A DNA stretch of 26,633 nt from Chara braunii (lineage: Eukaryota > Streptophyta > Charophyceae > Charales > Characeae), in assembly GCA_003427395.1 (NCBI GenBank), contig BFEA01000750.1, positions 460,370-487,002 on the forward strand, read 5' to 3'. The notes beneath the pieces were generated by a model. That model saw nothing but the letters and a program-made list of their open reading frames with translations. It was not told the origin of the DNA and made no database searches. The translations under genes and the position numbers were made by a program. Shown here piece by piece: positions 9,819-20,069 of the stretch (its first letter is position 1; the number at the start of each line of letters is the position of its first letter).

Positions 9819-10688
9819 CTAACCCACGCCCCTCCGCTGCCAACTAACAACTCCAATCATCTCACTGCAGCCACGATTAATCCTCATATCCTCCATATCA
9901 TCCCAGCCAAAGCCGTCGTTATCATTATCATCAATATTGTCAGTGCTGCTATCATCAGCATCGCCATCGCTCCCAACAACACCGTTGTTGTTGTCAATTT
10001 CGTTGTCACCAAGGACACTGTATTCAGTATTCTTGAACTGATTGTTGTTGTTGATGTTGTCTTTGTTATTGTTGTCGATACTAGCGTTGTTGCTATCACA
10101 ACCGTCACCTCTGTTGCTGATCTTGTTGGTGAAGGTCTTGTCATTGATGTCGTTGTTGTCATCGTTGTTATTGTTGTCGTTGTCAACGCAGCCATCGCCC
10201 TCTTCTTCACCACCCGCCGTTATATCCCCCCCAATCATATTATCGTAACCAGTATCAGTACTCACCTCGTCCACTCTCTTATCGTCGTTGACCACGCTGT
10301 CACCGACGTTCTCTCCCGTCGTCGTTGTCGAAATTGTCGATGTCGTCATATCCCCCTCGTTGTCGTTGACGCAATAGCTGTCAGAGAGAGCCTGCCCTTT
10401 CCGAAATAGATCGTAGCATTTGCGCACGATCCCACGCTTCCGGTCCTCATCAATGAAGTCATCAAGCCCCAGATCCGGCCCCTCCTCGAACGCCCAGATA
10501 ATTTACAGCATCCGCTAGATCTTATCCTCCATCCAATCAACCATTAGGGATTCACCCCCTTGGCCCTGTAATGGATGATTTGATGGAGATGACATCACCC
10601 GCAGTATCTCCTGCATCTGAAGCTCCCTATCCTCCAGTTCATCCAACCATGCACCTGCCCACCGTTGTAAATCTTCAGTCGACGCCAT
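9819..10688 (-). pseudogene. Asp/Asn-rich protein gene of unknown family with two in-frame stops
   Basis: From the ATG at 10688-10686 the minus frame starts MASTEDLQRWAGAWLDELED and continues as one phase to the stop at 9819. Only a TAG at 10517-10515 and a TAA at 10505-10503 break it. Without them the protein would be 289 codons. The first ~100 residues look like a real folded, Glu-rich helical segment (ELQMQEILRVMSS, then AFEEGPDLGLDDFIDEDRKRG and CYDLFRKGQALSDSYC). The rest is low complexity, dominated by Asp, Asn, Gly and Thr encoded by GAT/AAC/GAC triplets, and ends in GWDDMEDMRINRG. No known domain is recognised. It may be a member of a repeated gene family or a transposon ORF. The stops could mark a pseudogene or, less likely, sit in a short intron. 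Confidence 0.5.
9900..10340. repeat. Trinucleotide-rich low-complexity tract (GTT/GTC/ATC)
   Basis: The plus strand is mostly GTT, GTC, ATC and TTG triplets, coding Asn/Asp on the minus strand inside the frame above. It is an imperfect trinucleotide expansion and probably slips easily. Confidence 0.6.
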
Positions 10689-11092
10689 ATTATCTCCAAA
10701 ATTTTATGCCGCGTCGTATGTGTTATGTGTCGACCATCGCCCCGCTCTTCACACCGAATTTCTCCTACTTCCCCGCCTATAGATCAAAAAAAATATGCCA
10801 CGTCAGCTTGCGCACGACGCGTGGCGGGATCCATAGCCAAGCCACATACCACTTGCCACGGTGGCACGGCCAGTTGGACGAAGGGCAACTGGGCCTTGCC
10901 GGAAGCGATCGCTCAGAGCATTAGCGCTCGTCGCGACGCGGCGGTCGTATCGGCCATCGGACCGGTTCGTCGAGTTCACATCTGTTCCACTGGGCCCACA
11001 ATCCAAATCACTTGCATGTCTGATAAGGGTCCAGCGAGGGCTCATTCCTCGCATTCCATCGCCCCTAGCTTCGAAAGTCCGTTGAGATGCTT
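10689..11092. other. GC-rich intergenic stretch
   Basis: No gene is seen. The part next to 10688 is upstream of the Asp/Asn-rich gene and includes AT-rich GGCATAAAATTTT on the minus strand at about 10703-10715, a possible core-promoter element at best. The remainder (10800-11060) has short GC-rich palindromes such as TTGCCACGGTGGCA near 10854. Confidence 0.4.
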
Positions 11093-12495
11093 CTACGCAG
11101 GTGTTTTCCCCTTAATTTTTCTTTCAGCCACGATCTGAGGTGCTGGTCGGACTAGCTCCTCCCTTGTGAACAAACGATCGTCTTTCGGATTTGTATGATG
11201 CATGAACCTGACCCTTTACTCCCTCATAGGTTTGGGCTGTCTTCCTCTGCCCACATGTTTGGGAACAGGCAACTCTCTCTGTTCCAGAATGTCATCGACG
11301 TCCACATAATTGTTCACGGTTGGGGGCAACATTGACCTCCTTGATGGAAATTGACATGTCTTAGCGAAAGGTGCCAGCTTAGAAGCGTGGGATATAGGGT
11401 AAGTGCGCAGATGACCATGGATTCTAATGTCGTACGAGGGACCATCTAGATAACTACTCACAACATCTACGACTTCCCAAGGACCAAAGTATTGCGGCAT
11501 TAGTTTGCGCGAGATTCGAACTTTCTGACCCAGTTCACTAGCCTTTACCCAGACTCGTTCCCCTACCTGCAATGTGGACTGTCGTATGTGCTTGTTCTCA
11601 AAGACAATCATCGACTCCTGAGACTTTCTGATATGCTCGGCAGCCCGCTGCAACAACTTCTCATACTGGACACCAACTATTGTTCTGGGCGTTGCAACTC
11701 GTCGGTTTTCAAGAAGTCTAGTGCAGATCTAGGCCTCCATCCCAAATGCAGTTCATTCGGACTGACGCCCGTGGTGCTTTGAACAACGCTGTTGTACAGG
11801 CTGGCGATGAGAGACAACTTCTCATCCGATCATCCTGGTTGGGCTTAATGTAATGCCTAAGCAAGTGCTGCACCACGGACTTGATATGTTTCACTTGACT
11901 GTTGGCTTCCCATTTGTTCAGCAACCTTTTTCCATATTTCGCTCCTGAATTGGACATCTCTATCACTAACTATCGACTTGCGTAGTCCAAAGTCACACAC
12001 CCAGTTATCCATGAATAACTTGATGGCATGCTCAGTTTTTGTCGTCTCTGGCATGCCAATTAGTCTAGTGTTATAGTAAACCTATATACTATGACGAAGA
12101 TGTGCCGCCTTTTTTTTTTTTTTTTTTTTTGCTCGTCACGAGGGGATCCACTAAATCCATGGAGACACTTTGTCCCGAACCTGCAGGAAGACTTGACAAG
12201 TCTGTACATATTTCTTCGCATCATTAAGCATACTAGGCCACCAAAATCGTTGTACTAAGTTAGCACTAGTCTTCTTGTAGCCGAAATGACCTGTCGCATC
12301 GTGACACTCAACTAAAAATAAACTACAAAAAATCTCACTAGATGGAACACAACCTTATGAACCCTGCCTTTTCAAGAGAGATTAACCCATCCACCATCAC
12401 AAACTCGTCTAATGTAGCTTTATCCTTAGCACCTAGTTTGCATATGATGTTCATCATGACGGGATCTTCCTTGTAGGCATCCACCAATGATCCAG
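11093..12495 (-). mobile_element. Degraded Ty3/gypsy retrotransposon pol fragment (integrase)
   Basis: Minus-strand frames read in order through a gypsy integrase. A pre-integrase linker (LVDAYKEDP, 12495-12340) is followed by the zinc-binding region with GHFGYKKT and RFWWPSML (about 12330-12200). The core begins with SMDLVDPLV (first Asp, about 12165). The core continues with GLRKSIVSDRDVQFRSEIWK (second Asp, about 11970), HLLRHYIKPNQDD and PNELHLGWRPRSALDF. The C-terminal half is one open frame (11656-11216) with VGERVWVKASELG and the GPY/F-like block LMPQYFGPWEVV. A TAA at 11218-11216 interrupts RE-RVRF, after which the frame continues to 11093. The first zinc-pair Cys is kept but the second reads Phe (CQVF). 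Several frameshifts and a 21-base T run break it. No LTR, RT or RNase H is visible, so it is a dead fragment. LINE copy E abuts it at 12496. Confidence 0.85.
12110..12130. repeat. T21 run inside the integrase core
   Basis: A pure T run (poly(A) on the coding strand) lies directly after the first catalytic Asp segment. It replaces sequence that normally links it to the next core strand, which resumes as HIFVIVYRF in another frame. Confidence 0.8.
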
Positions 12496-12966
12496 TTTTT
12501 TTTTGTTTTTTTTTTTTTCCTTCAAGGCTGCCGTTGGGAGCTAGGGGCACTGGTATGAGCAGATGCCTCTATCTCCCCCGGTGAGACTCCATCTATTAGT
12601 GGGGAGCAACACCTACTGGAAAGCGGGCCCAGCGTCCCTTAACAGGAGCCATTGAGGTCCATCTGAAAATTCCATTATCTTCTACCAGCATTGACTGCCC
12701 TGAGAACAGGGGATTAACTGAGCAGGAAGATAAGTGGCTAGAGAGGGGGGAAAAGGGGCCTCTTCGTCCTTGCTGTTGGGCGCCCATCGACCCATTCACT
12801 GATTCAGACACAACAAATTAAGCCTCTACAACTTAGTAACTATGTAGACTATGCACCCCCCCACTCACTCTGCTCCATACCACTAATTATCTACCATTAA
12901 CAGACTATGGAGCAGGAAGGGGTCAGGGAACTCCAAGGTGGTTCATTCCTTGAAGCAAATTATATA
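12496..12966 (-). mobile_element. LINE 3' fragment, copy E
   Basis: The minus strand carries the very end of LINE ORF2 (FKE, stop, TTLEFPDPFLLHSL, ending WYGAE at the TGA 12867-12865), a 3' UTR, and a poly(A) seen as an interrupted T run at 12496-12518. Compared with copies C and D it lacks about 15 codons before EFPDPF and has a TGA where Trp stands elsewhere. The 3' UTR contains the same three stem-loops (12536-12577, 12586-12607, 12615-12633). It is inserted at or next to the left-running gypsy fragment, so it is younger than that element if this is a true insertion. Confidence 0.8.
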
Positions 12967-12984
12967 ACCTCTTCTGAGGTTCTC

Positions 12985-13828
12985 ATCACTCCATTAAAAT
13001 GGCATAGCCAGGGAGGAAATGACAGACATGATTAAACAATTCGTACACCAAGAACTTATGACGCAATGGCAGAAGGTCAAAAGTCAGCTGGATCTGTGCC
13101 AAACAAAGAAGGAAATAGAACAAAAAATCCGACAATTTTCGAAGGACTGGCTGGGCGGCGCGAACGGAGGCCGAATCGCTTCCATCAAGTCGGACGGTGG
13201 CCGAACTCGGAGAGACGAAGCAGGCAACCACAACGGCAACCGGGAGCTGATCATTAAAGACTATGGGATCTGTTTCAGAGACTCGACAACGGTGGGCCAA
13301 GGGGTTCCGTTACAGCCACCATCGGATTTTCCCGACCCCTTTCTACCCCATCAGTTGGCGGTAGTGGACATGCAGTGCTATGGGGCGGAGTAAGCAGGAC
13401 TGATGGACGTAGGGGCGCCAGCATCAGCCCCTCAATCAGAGAAGGGAACCAGTTGGTAGTTGCACATATCTGGCGTCGGGCATAGGGCGAAGAGGTTCCT
13501 GTCCCGATACAACCTGCTCAGTTAATCCTCAGGACCCCAGAGCAATCAATGCTGGCAGGGTTTTCTCTACTTCAGTCTGCATTTTCACTATGTATATGGG
13601 ACGCTGGACCCGCTTTCCAGCAGGTGNNNNNNNNNNNNNNNNNNNNNNNNNNNNNNNNNNNNNNNNNNNNNNNNNNNNNNNNNNNNNNNNNNNNNNNNNN
13701 NNNNNNNNNNNNNNNNNNNNNNNNNNNNNNNNNNNNNNNNNNNNNNNNNNNNNNNNNNNNNNNNNNNNNNNNNNNNNNNNNNNNNNNNNNNNNNNNNNNN
13801 NNNNNNNNNNNAAAAAAAAAAAAAAAAA
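12985..13828 (+). mobile_element. LINE 3' fragment, copy B (plus strand, contains the N gap)
   Basis: The plus strand gives the ORF2 C-terminal block without interruption from about 12999 to the stop at 13391-13393: EEMTDMIKQFVHQELMTQW, a coiled segment, FSKDWLGGANGG, LIIKDYGICF, PSDFPDPFLPHQL, and CYGAE at the end. It aligns with copies A, C and D. The 3' UTR follows with the shared CCTGCTCAGTTAATCC and GGGACGCTGGACCCGCTTTC words, then enters the N gap at 13627 and reappears as an A run at 13812-13828, which I read as its poly(A) tail. The 5' end is truncated near 12985. Confidence 0.8.
13627..13811. other. Assembly gap (185 N)
   Basis: A run of N sits within the 3' UTR of LINE copy B. The missing sequence should include the last two stem-loops of that UTR. 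Any open frame crossing this gap is artificial. Confidence 0.99.
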
Positions 13829-14335
13829 GCCATCACCCGTGTCGTCTTTGTCTGGAGTCCAACAGTCCGTCCTTGTCCTGTGTCCTTTCTCTTATTCTAC
13901 ACTGTACCATTGCATGTCCACCAAAGACAGTTGATGGGGAGGGAACGGGTCCGGGAATTCTGAGGGTGAGCGCAATGGCACTCTATGGTCCACTTTAGTC
14001 CATTCCTTGAAGCGGACGCAGTAGTAAGAATTCCTCCTGCTCCTGCCCCGAGGATTGTCCACTCTCCCATCTAATGTAGGCAATCCAGCCCCCTTTTTCG
14101 CTACCCAGCCAGTCCCCTGAGGATTGATTAATTGCTTGTGTGATGTTTTTCTTTGAGTGGTATGTCTGTAATTGATTCTTAACCTTCTGCCATCGTGAGA
14201 GGAGCTCTTGCTGTATATATTGTTTTATTATTTCTGTTACTTCCTTTCCATCCATGCTAACTCCTTCAATGCTGTACGTGCAGCGCTTCCTCCAAAGTGC
14301 CCAAATAATCGCTCTCCTCCCTATCTACGAATCCC
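13829..14335 (-). mobile_element. LINE 3' fragment, copy C
   Basis: The minus strand begins at about 14330 with GRRAIIWALWRKRCTYSIEG, then MDGKEVTEIIKQYIQQELLS, a helical segment, SGDWLGSEKGGW, a frameshift near 14067, and then YYCVRFKEWTKVDHRVPL and SEFPDPFPPHQLSLVDMQWYS, ending at 13892. Only about 60 bases of 3' UTR remain before the A run of copy B, so copies B and C meet tail to tail. The 5' side is truncated near 14335 against GC-rich unrelated sequence. Confidence 0.8.
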
Positions 14336-14578
14336 CTGCGGCAGCGGACAAGCGCGGCCAAGTCCGTGGCCGCGGACGAGGCCGCGAGGCTGCGGACGCG
14401 CGGCTTTGGCGGCACGTGGCGGCCAGAGGGGAGGGGGGTTCGGGATTCGGGAAGCGCCATTGGGGCGGCGCAACCCCGGCCCCACCCCCCCACACAAAAA
14501 AAAAAGAAAAAAAAACATCTTTTGGTTGAGGGGGTTGGGCTGCGAACGAGGAGAAACGAAGAAGAAAAAAAACGAACG

Positions 14579-14623
<45 letters not shown>

Positions 14624-14979
14624 CTTTTGCCCGGTCAGGCAAGTATTCCACCCTAGTTTGCTGGGGAAAAAGGAACTGGACTGAATCCGACTGATGCTAC
14701 CCAGAATAGAATCAAGCCAGGACCATGCGATACTGTTTTTAAATAAACAAGTGGACCTGCCGCAACTACGCTGCGGCTAAGGACGATGACAAAACATTTT
14801 GCGAAACACCCTAGCCACCAGTTGGACCCCATCTTTGCAATGTACCCCTACCGGACGCATAACACAAATATGTCAGCCCAAAAGGCCATTCCACTGTGCC
14901 CATATCTTTTAGGGACATTTTGACATATATCTGAAAGTATGGGGGTATTTGGAAAATCCCCCCCCCACCAAAAAAAAAN
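14336..14979. other. GC-rich segment, long T43 run and spacer
   Basis: 14336-14490 is very GC-rich and built from GCGG/CCGCGG words. A-rich tracts at 14495-14575 and a pure run of 43 T (14581-14623) follow. The T run may be the poly(A) tail of another minus-strand retroelement whose body starts at 14624 (GCCCGGTCAGGCAAG), but I cannot assign it to a family. 14700-14978 shows nothing I recognise. A single N lies at 14979. Confidence 0.5.
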
Positions 14980-15013
14980 TTTTTTTTTTTTTTTTGAAAA
15001 ACAACCCGATCAG

Positions 15014-15109
15014 ATGCTAGATGTGTTGATAAGAGCAGACACGCCTAGCACCGTCGGGGAGGCTCCATCTATTGGTGGGGAGCAGCACCTGCTGGAAACC
15101 GGGTCCAGC
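15014..15109 (-). promoter_or_regulatory. LINE 3' UTR triple stem-loop (probable RT recognition structure)
   Basis: On the minus strand three hairpins occur in order. The first is GCTGGA/TCCAGC (15091-15109). The second is GCTCC/GGAGC with a 12-nt loop (15062-15083). The third is a 13-position stem with a 12-nt loop CTGCTCTTATCA (arms 15039-15051 and 15014-15026), just before the poly(A). The same three occur in copies E and F, with base changes that keep pairing. In some LINEs the reverse transcriptase recognises a 3' stem-loop of its own RNA; I infer the same role here. Confidence 0.65.
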
Positions 15110-15166
15110 GTCCCATGAAAATAATTAATGGATAGTGCTCATGCTGGAAACCGGGTCCAGCGTCCC
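15091..15166. repeat. Duplicated 24-bp hairpin unit
   Basis: GCTGGAAACCGGGTCCAGCG, followed by TCCC, occurs at 15091-15114 and again identically at 15143-15166, 52 bp apart. The unit is the first 3' UTR hairpin of copy D. Copies E and F show a single unit. Confidence 0.85.
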
Positions 15167-15442
15167 TTTGTTTCGTAGAAGTTGAATGGAATTTAGAGAG
15201 TTGAGTTGAGAGGACCCAAGGATAGCTAAGGCAAAAGAAATACTTAAGTTATGGGGGGGGATCACGCCTCTTCACCCAATTGGGCGCCAGATATCTCATA
15301 CTCATCTAGCAGTAATCACATCCCTTTTCCTCAATAAAACCAATGAAACCAGAAAGAACAGGTATTACTTCTGAAGAAGGACTAGAAAGAGAGAGTGCAG
15401 AAAACAAGAAAGGGAGAGTGCAGAGGTTAGAAGTGCTAGCAC

Positions 15443-18400
15443 TCATCTTTCCAACGCATACCATGAGCAAGGGACTAAGGCTTGTTTAGGAGGGGGAAAG
15501 GGATCAGGGAATTCATCAAGAGGACGGAGAGGGATGGAGTGGTGTACAGTGCTCCAGTTATTGAAGAGTAAATGATAATTCCGTGAAGATCCCTTGTGAG
15601 TTGTCTCACCTGTCCCATCCCATTTAACCTGGCCAATCATACCACCTTGTTCTCCTCCAAGCCAGTTTAGATTGAATTTTTGGATATGCTGTTTTATTTC
15701 TTTTTCTGATGACAGGTTTTTAAGTTTGTCTTTGAGTGTTTCCCATCTCGAAATAATTTCTAGTTGTATCTGTTGCTTGATGGAGTCCGTGAATTCAGGA
15801 CCGTCAAGACGTGCTCCTTCCATTTCAAAAGTGCATCTACGGGTCCAAATGGCCCAGAGTAGGGTTTTTTGTCCGATTGTGAATAGGTTCATTGTGAAGT
15901 CATCATCGCATGGTGGATTCAAGGCCCCAGGGAGGAGAGCTTTCCAATTCCATGGCCAGGTCAAGGAAGTTTCTACCTGGTTCCAGATCCTGTCCCACCA
16001 TCGCCACAACCACACTGCCCGAGGGCATTGTAAGAATATGTGTTCTAATGTTTCTGGAATTAATTTGGACGGGAAAGCTGATTTGCAGAATTTACACCAC
16101 AGAAGGGCTACCTCTTTGTTCTAGGGAAGTTCTGTCTATGATCCAATCATTGGTAGGTAGGCATCGATGCATGATCTGCCATTGAAGAGATGCTATTTTA
16201 GCTGGCTTAGATTTGGTGGATTGGAACCATTTAACTGAGCGAAGATCATCTCTGCTAACATTTAGGTGTCTCATCCATCTTTCTACTATTTGGTCCTTTA
16301 AATTGACCTTTAGGCGCAGCATTCTATATGTGGATTTGACTGACAGCGTATGAAGGGTTCGTTTGTGGGACCGTCCGAGGTATTCCTTGGAAGACAAAGA
16401 CCAATTAGCTGGATCTAGTGGAAGATGAGAGATGGGAGTATCTGGTTTATAGGTAAGTCATTTATCACGGACCAAAAGTACTCTAATTCTGAATAGTCTG
16501 ATTTTCTGGATTAGACTCTTATAAGGATGATGGGAAAATCTTATAAATTCATCTTCCCCCAAATCATGGATGGTCATTAATACCTCCTCATTAGGGCGTA
16601 GCTCATCTACCTTTCCTATGATTCCTGATTGATCATGGATAGATACCCAATCATCAGGAATGAGGGTAGGTCCCTTTCTCAAAATCCTAACCCAATCCAG
16701 AGGAATTATGTCAATTATCTGCTCTAAGGTTTCCTTTAGGTGATGACAGTGCTTCAATCTATCCTTAAGGTGATGAATGTCACACTAGTCTCGATTCTCT
16801 TTATCCCATATATTCCTAATACGCGTGACTCCCCTTTTGATCCATCCTTTCCAGGGAGAGTCCATACAATTTAGGGTATATCCTTGAGAGTCTCTAATGA
16901 CCGAGGGTTGTTTTGTCTGGAATGGGAAGTTTCCTCCAAGTTTTAAGTAAATCAGTCCAAAAGGAATCTCTTTGTAGGTCAGTTCTTGTTGCTTGTCGAT
17001 CTGATAAGTGCAGGTCTTGCAAATCGGCTGGGGATGCCCTAGGGATCGACCAGGCTCGATTCTCCAGCCACATAAGGGGGTCTACTTCCTTAGATGTGGG
17101 AGGAGCAAGGCGCCTGATCTGTTCAATAGCCAAATGACTCCATGGTGTTTGAGGGTTAAATAGAAAGCGCTTTATCCATTGAATAGAAAGAGCTTTCGCT
17201 TGGGTGGAGGGATCAATTATACCTAAACCTCCTTTCGATTTTGGTTGGATTAGGGATTGTCAGGCTACTCTGCTAATAACATTTTTAGATTCATGGTTTC
17301 CTCGCCATAGGTAAGCTACCAGTTGCCTCTGCAATATCTTAATGGATAAGTTATCAAGGACCCAAATAGCAGATTTATACCAAATAGAGGCTAGGACCAC
17401 ATTATTAATTGCGAGTGTTCTGCCAATTAATGAAGTGTGTTTGTCCTTCCATAGTTCTAATTTTGAAAGTGCATGTTTCAGAATCCCTTCACTATTGGAA
17501 GCAGGTTTGCCATAGCCTGTCAGTGAAATTTCAAGAATCCTGATAGGCGAATCCAGAGGAAGCCATTTGATGATTGGTTGTTCTGGAGGCCTTACACCTT
17601 GGTAGTGCTCCCACCATCCTAGGGTTTTATTTCCCCAGTTGATCCTCATATCCGATAATTTACAAAATAAGTCCATAATCCGTTTTACTGCTTCTAGGTT
17701 TTCATGAGAGGCCTCAATCATGAGAGATAAATCATCAGCAAAGAGAGAACACACCGGAATTGCGTCATCTGGTATGAAGGTTACTTGAATGCGCTTAATA
17801 TTTTTATGAAGGCGAATATTAGCAGCCAATGCTTCCATGATGATTACAAAGAGAAGTGGGGCAATAGGGTCTCCTTGTCTAACAAATCTTTGTAGAGATA
17901 TAGGAGGTGCCACATTTTCGTTTATCATGACCCTTGTTGAAGCATTTCCATGTAATATTTTAATCCACCTTCTGAAATTTGGACCAAAATTGAGTTTAAT
18001 TAGGCATCTGTCAAAGAAAAGTCAGTCCACATGATCATATGCTTTCTCAAAATCTATAAATATAAAAGCAGCATTATGTTTGGATTGACGAGAAAGTTTG
18101 ACTATTTCATTTATGAGAAGGATGTTGTCTTGGATATTCCTCCCTTGGATGAATCCTGTCTGGGCTGGATGAATTATATGTGCTATAAACTTATTAAGGC
18201 GAATAGTGAGAGCTTTAGAGATAAGTTTATAGACAACTGTGAGGAGGTTGATGGGTCGGTAGTTTCGAATATTACATTTATCCCCCTTTTTATACAGTAG
18301 CGTGAGAATCCCTTGCCCTACAATTTCACCTAAATTGCCTGATGACCATACCTCCTCTTAAAAATTCATTAGATCCTGAGCAATGAAATCCCAAAGGGAT

Positions 18401-20000
18401 TCCCAAAATTCCTTGGGAAGCCCATCAATGCCTGGAGTTTTTTCTTATTCCATAAACATCAGGGCATTCCATATCTCTTCTTTTGTTAGCGGAGTTTCTA
18501 AAAACTCCTTTTGAGAGTCGAAGAGAGATTTTGTTAAGGGTTCTAGGAATTCATCGATATCTTTAATGCGTTGATTAGTAGGAGTGTTGTTGTTTCTGAT
18601 AGATAAAGGGATTTAAAAAAATCCCTTGCGATTTTGGTGCATTCTGCTGTAGTTGTGGCAAATTGGTCATTTTTTTGTTGAGGATAAGCAAGGGCTTGAA
18701 TTACAGTTCTCCCTGTACGCACTCGGGCCATGGTAAAAAACCTAGCATCCATTCCACCTTCAGTAGCGGCCCGTGTCAATTTGCCTCTGATCCTGGTACC
18801 TTGCCATCTATATTCCATAAGGGAAAGGAGACGATCTTCCAGGTTTTGAATTTCCTGGGCAATTAACTCATTATCGTCGTTATTGTTCAGGTCATTTTCT
18901 TGAGATTGTAATTCTTCAATTCGTTGGCACAGCCTCAATTCATTGGAGTGGCGTTCATTTGCTAAAAGCTTAGAATATTCACTGCATTTACGGTCCAGAA
19001 AAAGAAGGTCGTTGTTGAACCATATTATGTTATCGTTGATGAGGGTCTTCTGAAGGCGCCAATATTCCCAGACGTCCTTCAAATAAGTCTTGAATCTTTC
19101 TAAATTAAGAAGAGATGTGTCAAGTTTATAATAGCCTCTACCTTGATCTGACTTCTTGGAGAAAGATAGGAGTACAGTACACATGGCATGATCCAAGCCA
19201 GGTAGAGGACTTTTAGGGAAGATGTCAGCAATTTGGATAGCACCCTCAAGTTCCTCAGAGAGGAGGATGAGGTCTATCCTTGATTTGGATGCAGTTTTTG
19301 AGTGACTCTTTTTAAAGCATGACAATGTGCGAAGTGTGAGGTTTTATCTCCTAAACGAATCAAAGAGGTTGAAGGATTGGGTCGTGTTTGCTATCATAGG
19401 CTCATCTGGTGCTACATAGTCAGGGCAAGGGTCAGGAATACGCCATCTATCCAATGACCTATCCGGAGCAACGTTAAAATCTCCATCCATTATGACCGGA
19501 ATACCCAAAGGAAGCTTTGGGATTAAGGACCCAAAGAAGCTTTGACGATTACTAGGTTCATTAGGTCCGTATACACACAGGATTACTACAATCTCTAATT
19601 CTAGCATCGCTAGAATATAAGCCCACCTGCCCTCTTCTTTATCCACTTCCCAATAAACCGGGTCGACTTTGGATCCCGGCGGAATCCAAATTGCAACTCC
19701 TACGCTCCCTGGGTGGGGGGCGTGTGCCCGAAATGCTGTGTGGGGCCAGATTTGTTTATGATAGTGATTATGGGAGGGTGTGTCCATTAAGTGAGTTTCT
19801 TGAATGCAAATGACATTTGGCCACTCCTTTCTTCCTATTCCTTTGAGCTGGTCATATATAGTTTGCTTTTTCTCAAATTTTGCAGAGGCCAGGCCATTAA
19901 CATTTAAGGATCTAAGGTCTAGGTCTGCCTGCCTTTTAGAGGATTTTCATAATTTATCCCTATTGTATAGGGCGTCGACTACTCGATGTTTATCCATCAT
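15443..20000 (-). pseudogene. LINE ORF2: endonuclease, reverse transcriptase, zf-RVT (inactivated)
   Basis: ORF2 starts at the ATG pair at 20000/19997 (MMDKHRVVDALYNRDKL). The APE-type endonuclease has all its landmark motifs: SLNVNGL, CIQETH, VYGPNEP, MDGDFNVAPD, SRIDLILLS and GLDHAMCT. A helical linker follows (19325-18600). The RT shows TPGIDGLPKEFW, NYRPINLL, QTGFIQGRN, FIDFEKAYDHVD (motif A), QGDPIAPLLFVIIMEAL (motif B) and SLFADDL (motif C, catalytic Asp pair kept). Then come the thumb (KSKGGLGI), a zf-RVT with LQWQIMHRCLP, CKFC and HIFLQC, and the C-terminal DWLGG and PDPFPP blocks, ending at 15443. In-frame stops are at 19949, 19346, 18447, 18360, 18024, 17262, 16787 and 16460 (first base on the minus strand). 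Frameshifts lie near 18585 (AAC repeat), 16910 and 16110. Intact, it would be about 1,520 residues. It would nick target DNA and prime reverse transcription of the element's RNA. Confidence 0.9.
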
Positions 20001-20069
20001 TAAGGATACAGTAGTTAAACCGTTCAAATCCCTCTAATCAAAGATCAAAGACCTCTAAATTAAATTAGA
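20001..20069 (-). other. ORF1-ORF2 spacer
   Basis: Sixty-nine bases separate the ORF1 stop from the ORF2 ATG. Both ORFs are in the same reading phase, and two further in-phase TAG codons (20057-20055 and 20036-20034) lie between them. ORF2 is therefore not a simple readthrough product and needs reinitiation or internal entry. Confidence 0.7.

Noticed and set aside
13549-13998. Open frames running through the N gap
   Set aside because: They depend on unknown bases and join copy B 3' UTR with copy C antisense.
12496-14335. Copies E and C as one LINE split by insertion of copy B
   Set aside because: Both contain the ORF2 C-terminal end and stop, with different internal deletions, so they are separate elements.
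14208-14684. Open frames with poly-Phe or poly-Lys near 14600
   Set aside because: They arise from the T43 run and adjoining A-rich tracts.
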